Origin: Sycon ciliatum
Lineage: Eukaryota > Porifera > Calcarea > Leucosolenida > Sycettidae
Assembly (NCBI RefSeq): GCF_964019385.1
Contig: NC_088644.1
Coordinates: 22,959,866-23,023,865, forward strand
DNA: 64,000 nt
Direction of reading: 5' to 3'
Part shown: piece by piece, positions 1 through 11,320 of the stretch
Numbering within the stretch: position 1 is the first letter of the stretch
How the letters are laid out: each line of letters begins with the position of its first letter
The notes under the pieces: generated by a model
The model's database searches: none
Told to the model about the DNA's origin: nothing
Seen by the model: the letters and a program-made list of their open reading frames with translations, nothing else
Position numbers and translations under genes: made by a program

Positions 1-514
1 CCAATTACTTACATGGAGAGCCAAGGTTTAATTTATACAAAGAGAAAGACCAAATTGTCATAAATTAATTGTCTAAATTGTCCAAATTGTCATAGTCGAA
101 GTGCAGTGCTGTTTTACTGAGGCGTTCGGTTTTTCATGATTCTTGTTCGCATAGCTTCTTCCCCTTTTATTGATCTTCGCATCTTTTGAGCCACACAAGT
201 TGTGTGGAATGTGGCTTTGCGTTCCTGAATCGTGGTTTGACCGTATTGTCCAATGGTCTTGCCAGTATCGTCATCGACATGCATGAACATCCGCCAACGT
301 CCTTCACAGCTGAGACTTTCAGCTCGTGCTATCTTGGTTGCGCTCACCTTCCCCTCCTTATGTTATTTCTATAACTTAGAACCTTCCAAGTTGGAAGGCT
401 GTTTGAGTGCACATCCAAGATGTGCTAGAACTGTTAGCCAGTTAGTTGTAGAACGTCAGTACCGTCGGTCAGTGTCGTGCAATGTTATCACATGAGCTGA
501 TTGTTTAGTAACTG
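1..514. other. non-coding, no gene recognised
   Basis: No convincing exon is visible. A 17-bp perfect palindrome (CCTTCCAAGTTGGAAGG) lies at 382-398 and recurs at about 14651-14667. The open frames here are short, overlap on both strands and resemble no family I know. Confidence 0.5.
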
Positions 515-968
515 CAGTGTCTGCTCCAGCGCCGGGTGAGCCGGGTAATCCACCCGGTTGGGCGGCGCTTGGACCCGGTTGAAAATATAGTACCGGGTCA
601 CCTGTGACCCAGTTGGTACTTTACACTTTCGAACTCCGAAAGGACTGACTACATGGCTTGTATGTGTCAGATACTTCTTCTTCTTTCGTAATTTTCTAAT
701 TCCTGTCCTCTCTTTTCTAAATGCAGCTTATCCATTCGCCTTTATTTCATTGGGCCTAGTTCCCATTTATTGTCCGAATTAAAATAAACCAACCAACCAG
801 TTAAAGCATGTGACGCGGCTGGTGAGACAGCGGCGCCAGGTACCTATCAAAATAATAAATTCTACTCCTACCACTACTATTACATGTGTACCCAGCTCCG
901 ACCCGGTTGAAATGGTTGCGCCAGGTACACGTGTACCCGGCTGTCCTACAATCATAGAGCAGACACTG
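515..968. mobile_element. MITE-like element with CAGTGTCTGCTC ends
   Basis: The 12-bp inverted ends CAGTGTCTGCTC (515-526) and GAGCAGACACTG (957-968) bound a segment whose arms both carry ACCCGG-rich blocks in opposite orientation (545-605 and 895-945). There is no coding capacity. I could not settle a target duplication, so the superfamily is unknown. Confidence 0.5.
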
Positions 969-1163
969 AACTGGTGGTGTTAGTGGACAGTATAGCGTAA
1001 CTTGTAGTTCCTTGGTCTTTCTCTTTCCAATTACTTGTACATGTACATGCCTCGCTTCACACATGCGACTGTGCACGCTTTTCAAACATGTAGTCTGTTG
1101 ACAAGTCTGTTATTTGGTCACTACTTGTCCAGACCTGGGATTGGCAAGCATGTGATAGCGTTA

Positions 1164-1542
1164 GGCCTCATTTACACGGCAACGATTGAAAAACGTTTCT
1201 CAATCGTTTTCGAAACGTTTTTGCTGTTTACACGAAAACGATAAGCGTGTACACTGCAACGCGTTTTTCGGCGCGCAATGGTCACGTGCAATAAGTTGGC
1301 ATGGAGCAGGCTGGCCGCGGCATGTTTTGAGTACAAGGCTCGTAGTAGTAAAACGTTTTTGCCGTTTACACGAGAACGAAACGGAACGAAAACGATTGAA
1401 AAACACTTTGAAGGCCGTTTTTCGTTTGAAACGTTTTTCAGCATTGTCGTGTAAACGCCCTTATCAAAATCTGTGGAAGCGTATTCTTTTGAAAACGTTT
1501 TTGACAAAAACGTTTTTCAATCGTTATCGTGTAAACGAGGCC
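1164..1542. mobile_element. PIF/Harbinger-type MITE, TTA target duplication
   Basis: The 379-bp element starts GGCCTCATTTACACGG and ends in a close reverse complement, giving terminal inverted repeats of about 37 bp. TTA at 1161-1163 and again at 1543-1545 is a 3-bp target duplication as used by PIF/Harbinger elements. The interior repeats AAACGTTTTT-type motifs in both orientations. There is no transposase frame. Confidence 0.75.
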
Positions 1543-1776
1543 TTAGTTTCTTGTTTCCCTCTGATGATAATTATAATATTATTATTATACGCTTGTTCGC
1601 GTTGACATCACAAAGCAAGCTTGGCTAGTCTTCGCATAAGCCAAATGAACAAAAGAAATGAGGAACGAGCGAGGCCAATGGGGTGAACACACGCGTGCAA
1701 CTGCAGAATAGGCAAAAGGAATTATTATTATACATGTAATCAGACAGTCCTAAAAACACACGAGATTTCAACTATC

Positions 1777-1777
<1 letters not shown>

Positions 1778-1831
<54 letters not shown>
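1778..1831. repeat. (TGT)n microsatellite
   Basis: About 18 uninterrupted trinucleotide units. Confidence 0.97.
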
Positions 1832-1968
1832 CTTTGATGAATACAGGAATCATGACAGCTGACGGTACACAGTGGCAAAGCGACATAACACGAGTGTACT
1901 GACTGTCTGTACATGATAGTACAATTCTACTTATAAACTGCAGCCGAGAACCACGTAGTCGAAACTAA

Positions 1969-2367
1969 GGGTGCGTTCTTAAATCCTCTCAGAAAAGTTG
2001 GAGACTCTCCGAAAAGTTCGAGAGCTGTTCTTATATCCTCTCCGACTTTTAGGAGGCTCTCCAAAGCTCTCCAAGCTCTCCAAGCTTCAGAGGTGGTTGA
2101 AACTTGGAGATTCCCACGGTTTGGGATCAGCACATGCGAACTATGACAAAAAGCCACGTGTTAATCATGAGTGTACGCATTTCCCTTTTCGCATATGCAC
2201 ACGTGCATACTACATTCATCACTCAAGAGCCCCTTTGGCGCTTCATTTTGCTTGACATGTGCAAAATATCTCCGAATTCTTCGAGACCCGTTCTTGAATA
2301 ATCCCAGTTTCTTTGACTTCTCTTTTTCTTCTTCTTCTAGAAGCTAGAGAATAATAAGAACGCACCC
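1969..2367. mobile_element. PIF/Harbinger-type MITE, family GGGTGCGTTCTT, copy 1
   Basis: The 399-bp element is bounded by GGGTGCGTTCTTA and its reverse complement, with TAA at 1966-1968 and 2368-2370 as a 3-bp target duplication. A second, clearly homologous copy lies at 63462-63863. The interior is non-coding with repeated CTCTCCAA blocks. Confidence 0.8.
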
Positions 2368-2370
2368 TAA

Positions 2371-3009
2371 ACAACATGGGTAAACCATTTTCACATGCAC
2401 AGACAATTATTATTGGAAAAAAGGTTAGAACGTTCAGGAAAAAGACATTACTTGCATGAAACATTGGCAGGACGAACAAGGCAAACTCAACATTCTGCAG
2501 CCGTTGCGTTGCCGGTGTTGGGGTGGCAGTTCGGTTATTGAGGCCATGCACGTCGGCGAGCTCGGCTAGCCGCCGCCAACCAGTCAGCGCAACCTCGGCC
2601 ACGCGCTCGCATCAGCTCCATGCCCGCGTTGACGGAGCTCCGGGTGACTAACCAGCCGAACAGCTGCCAGTCGCGACTCAACACTGGCCGTCCGTGCGCT
2701 CTCATCCCTCGCTCCATTCCCTCCTTCACTCCATTTTGATAAAAAAAACAAAACTGTTCGCTCTCCCGAAGAAGAGCGCGGAGAAACGCTACTTCTCCAA
2801 ACAAACTATGATAGGAAGAAGAAATTGATTCTGGAAGCGGATACATCTAGAGTTCTCGTGCTACGTGGTAATGTTTGCGGATTTCATACTTTTCATAACT
2901 CTAATTATTGCCTCCACATAGATTAAATTAATTTTTATTAGTTTGAAGCAGGGAGTAGTAAAATACTGTATTTTACTACTCCCTGGTACATGGTTTGAAG
3001 GAAAGATGC
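2371..3009. other. non-coding with one hairpin
   Basis: No exon recognised. A near-perfect palindrome at 2951-2985 (GGGAGTAGTAAAATA, short loop, reverse complement) could fold as a hairpin. Confidence 0.5.
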
Positions 3010-3116
3010 AAACGGGAAAAGGCTGAAGAAAAAATTGACAGTAACCACCAGGACTCGAACCAGGGACCCTCGCTTATGGCCAGTGCTAGTGATGCTCTAA
3101 CCACTGAGCTATGGCG
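3010..3116 (-). repeat. tRNA-derived SINE or degenerate tRNA pseudogene
   Basis: On the minus strand a tRNA A-box-like stretch (TAGCTCAGTGGTTAGAGCA) is followed by a B box (GGTTCGAGTCC), at the spacing seen in tRNA. The T-stem has a mismatch and no clean acceptor stem forms, so a working tRNA is unlikely. The downstream tail (TGTCAATTTTTTCTTCAG) recurs after a B box at 5863-5915, which indicates a dispersed SINE family. Confidence 0.65.
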
Positions 3117-3138
3117 TAGTCGTCATCCAATAGGCATA

Positions 3139-3451
3139 CCGTATTATCTCTAATATAAGCACAGTCTCCAATAATAGCACGTCTCCAATAATAGAACACC
3201 TTGGGGCGGCATTCAAAAAATAAAGTGCTCAGTCTCCATTATAAGCACACTGTGTAAATTCATTATCTGTACCGGCGAAAAAACCCCTGAAATGTGTGTG
3301 TCATACATGAATTTGGCATGGCAACATGCCTCTGAAATGAGGTTGAAATAATAATGGAACAGTCTCCAATAAAGGAACGTCTCCATTAATAGCACGGGGC
3401 GGAGGTACATTGAAAAAATAAAGGACCGTGCTTATATTAGAGATAATACGG
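3139..3451. mobile_element. MITE with perfect terminal repeats, TA target
   Basis: The ends CCGTATTATCTCTAATATAA and its exact reverse complement bound a 313-bp non-coding element flanked by TA on both sides. The TA target suggests a Tc1/mariner-pogo (Tigger-like) origin. The interior repeats GTCTCCAATAATAG-like motifs. Confidence 0.75.
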
Positions 3452-3464
3452 TATGCGGATAATG

Positions 3465-3665
3465 CCGGCAGAAAAATTGGCAGAATTCGGTACTTTTTCT
3501 GGTAAGTAAGTTTCATGCATATTTGGTATGTGGATAAAGAAATGGAGCAGAATTCGAGGAATTGCCCGCCATAAGGTTTGTATGGTGCTGCCAATTTTAC
3601 TGCTTTTCGAGCAGAATCTGCCACCTTTTCGAGCATTATCCGCCAATGGCTATCATCCAAGTAGG
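3465..3665 (-). repeat. dispersed repeat, inverted relative to 4350-4490
   Basis: The segment rich in GCAGATTCTGC / GAGCAGAATC motifs reappears in reverse orientation at 4350-4490 with scattered differences (shared blocks include TTTATCCAC and AATTCGAGG). No gene is visible in it. Confidence 0.6.
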
Positions 3666-4075
3666 CCTTGACGGAAAATCTTAGCATAATTTTTCGCATA
3701 ATTCCTACTTGTACCAAAATCGAATAATAACATAATTCGAGGCAAATTGCATACGAATCGCATAAATTGGAATAATTCGCCTGTTCGCATCAAATTCCAT
3801 ACAGTTGTACACATTCTACAATCACCAGTACAAGTAGATGCACCAGGAAGTCGTAGGTTTACGACTCTCTTGATAACATGTCCAGTCCACTACAATCAGT
3901 GACGGTAGTAGCCGCCTCTTCGACAACATTGAGCGCCAGATTATGTGCTACTCCACGGAGGAACTCTCTTGGTGGTCGCTGCTCGACGGACTGTAGCAGA
4001 GCCCTCAGCCGTTCATCACATTGCTAATAGTAATAATTATCTCTTCTTCTGTTCTGGGTGAGATGAAAGAAGCAG

Positions 4076-4077
<2 letters not shown>

Positions 4078-4115
<38 letters not shown>
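4078..4115. repeat. (TG)n microsatellite
   Basis: Uninterrupted TG dinucleotides. Confidence 0.97.
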
Positions 4116-4120
<5 letters not shown>

Positions 4121-4349
4121 GAGAGTATAATCATCATTATGATACTGTGTTAGTTATTGTTGTGTTCGGTCGACACCCATGGAATTTTATCTTCGAAGGG
4201 GCGTGTTCTGGTATGACGCCACTGGCACTGTGTATGCATGCATGCATCTTTGTGAGAGTCTTCTCTGTCGTTGCCAGATTGAATCTTTCTGAGTTTCTAC
4301 TTCATCTTTTATTCTAATAAAAAACTTGTCTCTTGTCTACCTATGAACA

Positions 4350-4490
4350 GCCTTTAAGGCCTTGGTGGATAATGCTCGTAAAATTGGCAGATTCTGCTCG
4401 AAAGGCAGTGAAATCGGCAGAACCATGCAAGCCTTTTGGAAGGCACTTCCTCGAATTAAGCTCCATTTCTTTATCCACCTACCAAACAAG
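4350..4490 (+). repeat. dispersed repeat, inverted copy of 3465-3665
   Basis: Reverse-complement relative of the upstream copy. It runs directly into the zinc-finger fragment that follows, so it may belong to the same decayed element. Confidence 0.55.
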
Positions 4491-4499
4491 TGCACAGCA

Positions 4500-4740
4500 G
4501 TCCGACAGGTCCCCGCACCACAACAGCCTGGGTCAGTGCAGTGTCCTGCCTGCAGTAGATGGCTCCGGAGCAAGGGTGGGCTTACAGTGCATAAGTGCCA
4601 AGAGAGTGACAACTGTGGCGACCGAACGCCTAGCGATGTACTTTCAAGTCTACTGCTGGCCTCAAGCGCCATCGCTGTGGACCCCGCCCGAAGCGCCCTA
4701 CAGTGACTGATCGCCAGCACTTTGAACATCATTGCCGAGT
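4500..4740 (+). pseudogene. fragment with CCHC-like finger, probably retroelement-derived
   Basis: In frame with 4362 there is a finger-like motif CPACSRWLRSKGGLTVHKC (4542-4598): C-x2-C-x12-H-x-C. Fingers of this kind occur in N-terminal parts of retroelement proteins. The frame is open for only about 110 codons, has no other recognisable domain and runs toward a microsatellite. It could also be a stray finger-like match. Function not assigned. Confidence 0.35.
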
Positions 4741-4874
4741 CTGTAATCAACACCAGTTTCAGAGGCGACAGGACCTGGAGCGCCAAAGCACAGCCTACCT
4801 CTCCCCTAACCTCTCTGACAGTACCTCCCTTCGGGGAGCGGCGTGGCCATTTCTGGCAGCTGTCAATAGTAGTA

Positions 4875-4877
<3 letters not shown>

Positions 4878-4911
<34 letters not shown>

Positions 4912-4993
4912 ATGTGTGTGTGTGTGTGTGTGTGTGTACGTGTGTGTGTGTGTACGTGTGTGTGTGTGTGTATGTGTGTACGTGTGTGTGTGT

Positions 4994-5032
<39 letters not shown>
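4878..5032. repeat. compound (TG)n microsatellite
   Basis: About 155 bp of TG repeats with regular TACG and TTTGCA interruptions. It opens long Val/Cys frames on one strand and His/Thr frames on the other, which are artefacts. Confidence 0.97.
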
Positions 5033-5036
<4 letters not shown>

Positions 5037-5733
5037 TGCATTCCTATCTGCATGTATATACATGCGTATTCGAATGTGCGCGTGGGTGTATGTTTGTTCA
5101 TCCCTACGTAGACTACGTGGGAGCTCGCGCTCATGTGCATGCTGTCAAGTCATGTCCGCAAGAATCGTTTATGCATAACACAATTGTAGAGTGTTTTTCC
5201 GTAGAAGCTGGCCTATTGGTTTTTCGTTTCGTGTAGGTGGTGCACACAGTACATTGAAATGATAGAATGCATAAAAATTAAAAATAGGGATCGGGCTTTC
5301 ATGTGGGTCCTTTATGCTGGTGTTTACATTCGCGGAACGTCTTTCAGTACCATAGCTACAGGTTATTCAGCTTTTATTTCTTGTGTACTTGCATAAACTA
5401 ATATCATTAGTTTAGTCCCGCAACTTGCGATAAAATGATTAACTGTAGCACCTATAACAGTACATTCATATCCCACACATTTTATGTTGATGTATATTGT
5501 CATTCGGATGTTCTCAAGTTGCACATTATACTGTTGAGATACTGAATTCAAATAAATCAAATAAATCAATACAAAAATAAAATACAACACAACACAATGT
5601 AGTTGTCCCTTTCTGACCATGGCAGTGTGACTTTGCATTCAATCTAGAAGTTATGATATCACACACAAGGCTGGCGGGATGGTCCAGGAAATCAATAATT
5701 TTAAAATTCAATACCTTCCTTGAACATGTTTCC
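5033..5733. other. non-coding, AT-rich
   Basis: I see no gene or element with clear ends. A short AAATAAATC tandem lies near 5548-5570. If gene 1 continues leftward, this is part of its intron. Confidence 0.5.
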
Positions 5734-5862
5734 CCTTTTCCAGCTTACCATGGCAATATAACCTTGCAGGGATTCAGATCATCCTTGATGAGGAAACCTC
5801 ACAAGAACGTTCTCACCACTTCCTTCAGTGAATGGTAGATGTAATCCTAGCGAAGGTCCCCC
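5734..5862 (-). pseudogene. broken partial duplicate of gene 1 exon end
   Basis: About 129 bp repeat, 231 bp away and in the same orientation, the 3' part of the gene 1 exon including its ATG/GTAAGC splice donor. The translation resembles the intact copy (PFTE.G.NVLV.FPH..) but has an in-frame TGA after FPHQG and one extra codon, so it cannot serve as an alternative exon. The right edge meets a SINE tail at 5863. Confidence 0.75.
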
Positions 5863-5915
5863 TGGTTTGAGTCCTGGTGGTGACAGCCAATTTTTTCTTC
5901 AGACTTTTCCCTTTT
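5863..5915 (+). repeat. 3' fragment of tRNA-derived SINE
   Basis: It begins with a B-box relative (GGTTTGAGTCC) and carries the tail CAATTTTTTCTTCAG found in the SINE at 3010-3116. It abuts the duplicated exon fragment. Confidence 0.6.
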
Positions 5916-5979
5916 CCATTCCCTCAATTAGTGAATATTCAATGCAAGTCAGGTGTGTATTGTTCCTTTTCCAGCTTAC

Positions 5980-6441
5980 CATGGCAATATGACCTTGCAG
6001 AGGTTCAGCTCCTTCGTGAGGAAACGTCACAAGAACGTTCTGACCGACTTCTGTAGTGAATGGTAGATGAAATCCAATCTGAGGTCGCCATCTGAAGAAT
6101 ATTAGCTGGCATTCATCTCTCATGTTGATGATAGGTCCCACACTAATGGTACCAGTGGTACCTGCTGCATTTCGACTAGTCGAGGCCTCCAAAATGCTCC
6201 ATCTGTCAATGAACGCAGTATCATATAGACTGTTGTTCACGGGTGGGCAGTACAGGCGGACTTCGTCTTTGTCACTGGATCCTACAGTTTCAGTGCGGGT
6301 CGGATTTCTCCACTGCACAGTAATATTTCCACCATTCTGTATCTCTGGATTGTAGGAATAAAACAGCTGTCCATCTATCACTGGAGCAGTCACGACCAAA
6401 ATAACACCCGCTATCAACAGCATCATGCGTGACATTGTCAT
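5980..6441 (-). CDS. Gene 1, first coding exon: two-domain purple acid phosphatase, N-terminal part
   Basis: A 154-codon exon. I start it at the ATG giving MTMSRMMLLIAGVILVV; the frame extends nine codons upstream but has no ATG there. Residues 1 to about 25 form a good signal peptide (hydrophobic core LLIAGVILVV, likely cut after IDG). The rest (LFYSYNPEIQNGG.., ITVQW, RLYCPP, ISVGPI, FFRWRP) has the layout of the extra N-terminal domain of long, plant PAP1/24/27-like purple acid phosphatases, and ends GAEPLQGHIAM where that family continues into the Fn3-like domain. The exon ends at a strong donor, ATG|GTAAGC, in phase 0. Gene 2's first visible exon also starts in phase 0, which supports the reading. 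The remaining exons were not found in 1-5979 and should lie left of the window. The product is expected to be secreted or anchored outside the cell. Assignment to the family rests on pattern memory, not on a search. Confidence 0.75.
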
Positions 6442-8701
6442 CCGTTCCTTCTTGGATAGCGATTTCAACTCGGAGAGGTCCAGACCCTTTACAGAGACAA
6501 CGATTACATGACAACTTAACTTTTCGTCTCCACGAAAGAGCAGCTATGGACCTAGAGGGTTAAGTGCAAGAAGAAGGCGTGCACTGGATTGTCTTTGTTT
6601 TGAAGCCAAGAGTAGTGTAGCTACTCGATGCAGATGCCTTTCAGCGGACATTTCACAGTATGCTCATTAACACGGTGTTGAAACATGTGCTGTGCCATGA
6701 GCCATCCCGCAGTGCTGAACTCGAGGCTGGTGGTCGGGTGCTAGTGTTTCTCGTACCGTGTTACCATGTCGTGTAGGGATACAAGGCAAGAATACAGAGA
6801 TGTACATATACACTCAGACACAAAGGATCTCCAAGTATACATGTACGTATATGGTTGGAGGAACAAAACTATTACACGAAGCACAGCAGCCAGAGGAACA
6901 TTCGACGCCTTTCGTACCGTTGCCTTTCAAAGTCGTTACAATGGTGGTATGAGCAGCAGCAACCAAATACTTATTTTGTGTTGTACTTTTTATTCTTTTT
7001 ATTTTACTCAGGCAATCCCCACAGACCCTAAGGTGTTATTACAGGGTGCCCCCAAGGTGAATGTATGTGTTGAGTTCCTGGCGAAATGAATTGGGGATAT
7101 GATTAGTGCGAAAGGATCCGGGGAGTGCGAAGCAGACAGCAGACTCAGCACCAAGAAATGAAATGGATTTGTATCCAACTTGATTGTGCACAATGGGTAA
7201 AGAAAGGGAATTATTTGTTTGACTTCGAGTGACCTTTATCTGTGTAAACGCCGTCACGACGGAGAAGGGAGAACATATCAGACAGGAGTGCGGAGATTGT
7301 GGGTGCAGCGGAACACGAAGAATATGGACTTGGTATAATATCTTGTTTCGACGTCAATACAATATGTAATTTAGTATGTGGTACCTCTCAAGTGAGTATG
7401 TCGTGTGTGTGTGTGTGTGTGTGTGTGTGAATATGTAATGCACATATATACATCTAAGTACCCTCTAGCTCATTTGAGCAGCAGCTCACATCTCACGTTG
7501 TCACTAATAGACAGTGTAAGTAACGTAGTCAGTGCTTGCGTATTCGAGCCTGCTCTGGGCTATCATTTACATGTACATGTACGTGTAAATCGTACGTGTA
7601 AATCGTACGTGTAAATCCACTGGCACGGATCGCTCCCGGTTCCTTCTTCTACATGTACATGTACATGTACAAAAGCATAATATTTTCTGCACGATATCTT
7701 CCATGAGGTATTTCACGCAAGCATTGAAACTGAAAGTTCGATCTACAGTCCGCCTATCCACCAGTGTAGTTAGATCTGAAGTCAGCGCCAGGGACTTCAC
7801 CTCGCCCGACAGGGTGATAACGGTCGAGCCACAGACAATGTAAATCTAACTTTTAGCATTTTTTAAAGATATACATATAGGGACTGCTCATACATGTATG
7901 ACAATTGCAACGACTTTATAAAGAGTATTGGTACGAAAGGCCTCGTCGAAATTTTTCCAGTGGCTCATGTGTTCCGTGTACTGAAAACCAAAAAGATTCC
8001 GATACAACACATGCATGAACGGTTAATATGTGTCATCGTGCGCATTGGCCTATTAAAGGGGGTTCAATAGTTTGGATCGCCTCTCTAGGGAGGTATCTAT
8101 TACTAAACATTTCCCTTTACTAGTACGTTACTCAACCTGATGCTAATTTATTCTATTTAAAGAGGCAACGAGGAGACAGAATCTTATCAACCACCACACC
8201 ACACCGCCGCGCTCTCCGGCCGACCTCAACACCTTGCCACAGCACACCATCAGCAAAACGGCACTTCAGTTAGTACTCTGCTCCTTCAGACAGCAGCTGT
8301 TTCGATCATCAGGATCTCGTCAGTGAAGGTTGATAATGTAGAATGGCTAACAGATAGTGAACTTTACCCTTTTGTAGCAAAAAGGGGGGAACATAATGGC
8401 GCATCTTAGGCGCAAAAAGGGGGGAAACATAATGGCGCATCTTAGGCGCGAAGATTAAAGGCGCGAAGATTAAGGCTAAGCAAAGAATGCTGCTACTTAC
8501 CCCTCTTGAGGAGACAGAAATTGTAATAAAGCAGGGTGTAAGAGGTACATGTACATCCTTACACCCTGTTGTCATGTATGGATCATGAGATTGAATCTGA
8601 AGAAGGGCTGAGGCTTCCTGCAGCTTCATCTGCGAAAGGAATTCGGGTGGACACACCCATTCCCATAGCACTACACATCCAAACCAGTTCCGTATTTTAC
8701 A
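6442..8701. other. upstream region of gene 1, non-coding
   Basis: This would hold the gene 1 promoter and 5' UTR on the minus strand, but I recognise no convincing core promoter. It contains a (TG)n run at 7404-7428 and ACATGTAC palindromic repeats at 7568-7586 and 7651-7671, a motif scattered through the window. No exon is visible. Confidence 0.45.
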
Positions 8702-8787
8702 ACGTTTCGGCACTTGGCCATCGTCAAGTAAGAAGAACAATGATTGCATTGTTCTTCTTACTTGTTGATGGCCAAGTGCCGAAACGT
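8702..8787. repeat. 41-bp-arm foldback
   Basis: The arms 8702-8742 and 8747-8787 are inverted copies with two mismatches and a tiny loop (ends ACGTTTCGGCACTTGGCCAT). It sits just before the decayed reverse transcriptase and may be a foldback MITE. Confidence 0.85.
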
Positions 8788-9792
8788 CAGTACAATCATA
8801 ACTTCGACAGCATCACTCGGATATTCAGCAGTACTGGTATGCGGATGACGGCGAAGCTAGTGGTCGGCTGTCGGCAGTTCATGCGTTTTGGCGTGAAATC
8901 ACCTCCCTTGGTCCACAGTATGGATACAATCCAAATGCTGCCAAGACTAAGTTAGTTAATAGTCAAACCTGGATTGGAGGAGGAAGCAAGGATCTTGTTT
9001 GCTGACACATCAATTGATGTACAGAGTGATGGTGTCCGTTATCTGGGTGGCGCAATTGGCACGCACGAATATATCACTGGAAGTCTGTGCCGTCATGTGG
9101 CATTGTGGAGTAAGGAGGTACGTGCGTTGGCATTGTTTGCCAGGACGTAGCCATATGCGGCTTGCAGTGCTTTTACCAGAGGCCTGCGTGGGAAGTGGCA
9201 TTATCATCTGCGATCCCACAAAGACCCAGAATCTGCGTGTTTTGATGAATTGGATAGTGCCATTGGACGAGACCTGATTCCGGCCCTTGCTCGCGGCTGG
9301 TCGTCCCAACCTGTCAGATATTGAATGTAAACTTTTGGGACTGCCTGTCAGGTTCGGTGTCCTGCCCCTCCCAAGTGCCTAGGATGCCAGTGAACAGCGA
9401 AGAGTGGGTCTGAGGGTAACACGGCCCATTGTGGACGTGATTCAGTGCAAATCTGATGGTGCTCCACCAGTGTTGTTATTGCTCAGGCAGGGGCTCTCCG
9501 CAAGGGTGAGCAGAGGTTGCGTCTGTCTCGATATCGTCAGTTGCAGGTGGATATGTCCTCGGGGCTGTGCAATCAGCAGAGGCTGCTGGTGGAGTGTGCT
9601 GCTGACCCTGGGCTTTCAAGCTGGCTGACTGCTGAGCCCCTGGCAAAGAGTGGCTTTTTTCTTTTTTCTTTTTTTTTTACTAGAGCCACGAAAACCCGTC
9701 AGGTGTGAGCCATGAATAAGGGGAGTGGTGGCGTGGTCTGGGATGCTCTGCCGACCTTGGGTCTCGGCTTCATCACAACCAGGCGCGCCAAT

Positions 9793-9994
<202 letters not shown>

Positions 9995-10389
9995 CACAGA
10001 CAGAGAAACAGAGACAGACAGAGAGACAGAGATACTATTCTGTACCCGTCTACCCGAGGTCCTCACGGGTACCCGTGCACACCACTAAATTAACAACCAT
10101 AGACACTGACGACAAGTGTCAACAAAGGCGACAGCGAGAACAACAACGAAAACTACCACTTACTCGGTGCGCCCGTAGAGCCGAAGTCAGACAGGTTTCC
10201 TTTGACGATCACTGTGGCCGGTAGTGTCGCTTGAACCGTACTGGAGACGGCAACCTTGGTGGCGTCCTAAACAAAGTGGAGTTTGTCGATGCATTGTCAA
10301 TACGATATGGCTGTCCGTTGTGGGACATTCCGAGTTCGTGCGCATGTGGTGCAGACCTCAGCGTCGATCATACAGCAACGTACCCTACT

Positions 10390-10406
10390 GGGGGGGGGGG
10401 GGGGGG
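10390..10406. repeat. G17 tract within retroelement
   Basis: Seventeen consecutive G at the point where the element normally encodes Cys-Pro-x-Gly-Gly; the reading frame differs on either side of it. Confidence 0.95.
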
Positions 10407-10535
10407 AGGGGGTACCCCACTCTCCGGCATAATGCTTTGCATGACCTGATTGCCGAGGCTATGGATGCGGCCATCCCTAATGTGCTAATTGAGCCTCCTC
10501 TGCTGCCACTCGAGGGTGAAGCGCTCCCTGGTTAG

Positions 10536-11040
10536 CCCTTTCCCAGAGATGCTCACCACTTTTTTCGCAATTTTTCCTTGTTTAGGAAGAAATCGCAACT
10601 TTTGCAACTTTCGCAACCTTCTTCATTTTCGGAACGTTTTCGCAACTTGCTTTTCTGCAACCTTGGCCCCATAGCATGGGGTGAAAAGATCAAGTCACGG
10701 ACTACATGTCGGACAAATGCATGCTCGCTCATTTCTCGCCTGCCTTCACTTCAGACTCATTTCAGATAAACAGGAGATCAACGGTAGTTACGATAATGTG
10801 CATTCCCCTTTCCATGCACTGGAATGATATAGGATACATGCAACTGGCTACCGGCACTTTTGGTGGTTTTGCACTAGAACTCTCCAATTTTAAGTTGCGA
10901 TATTATATATTAGCAACATTTGAGCATTTTCTGAAAATATGGATGCGATTTCAGCAACTAGCACTTGTTTTGGCACGGTTGCGAAAAGCATAAGTTGCAA
11001 AAAATTATGGAATCTTTAGGAAACAACCGGCGTCTGGAGA
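10536..11040. mobile_element. insertion in retroelement with GCAACTTT-rich inverted ends
   Basis: The retroelement reading breaks off after IEPPLLPLEGEALPG and resumes at YARVFW. The intervening 0.5 kb starts with repeated CGCAACTTTTGCAACTTTCG motifs and ends with TTGCGAAAAGCATAAGTTGC, an inverted relative. Exact ends and target duplication are not resolved. Confidence 0.45.
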
Positions 11041-11320
11041 CTCATCTGTATATCTATGCAAGGGTCTTCTGGTCTCGGCAGCAAGACGCATTCTTTGTTA
11101 GGGTGACTCATCCCTCAGCGTCCTTGCTGTCGAAAGCATAGGTTCTTGCTCAGTTAACCAGGAATGAACTACAGAAGAAGAGAGCCTACCTGCAGAGGGT
11201 GATACTTGTTGAGAGAGGTACATTCACGCGCTTGGTTTTTGCCACCAATGGCATGTGCAGCCAGGAGTGTTCACGTGCAGTATAGAATTTGGCTGGCCTA
11301 ATTATCAAGAAGCATTCTGA

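Noticed and set aside
3010-3116. A functional tRNA gene
   Set aside because: The internal promoter boxes are good, but no acceptor stem pairs and the T-stem is imperfect; the sequence belongs to a dispersed family with a common tail.
5740-5862. Second true exon of gene 1
   Set aside because: In-frame TGA and an extra codon relative to the intact copy; no acceptor site was found for it.
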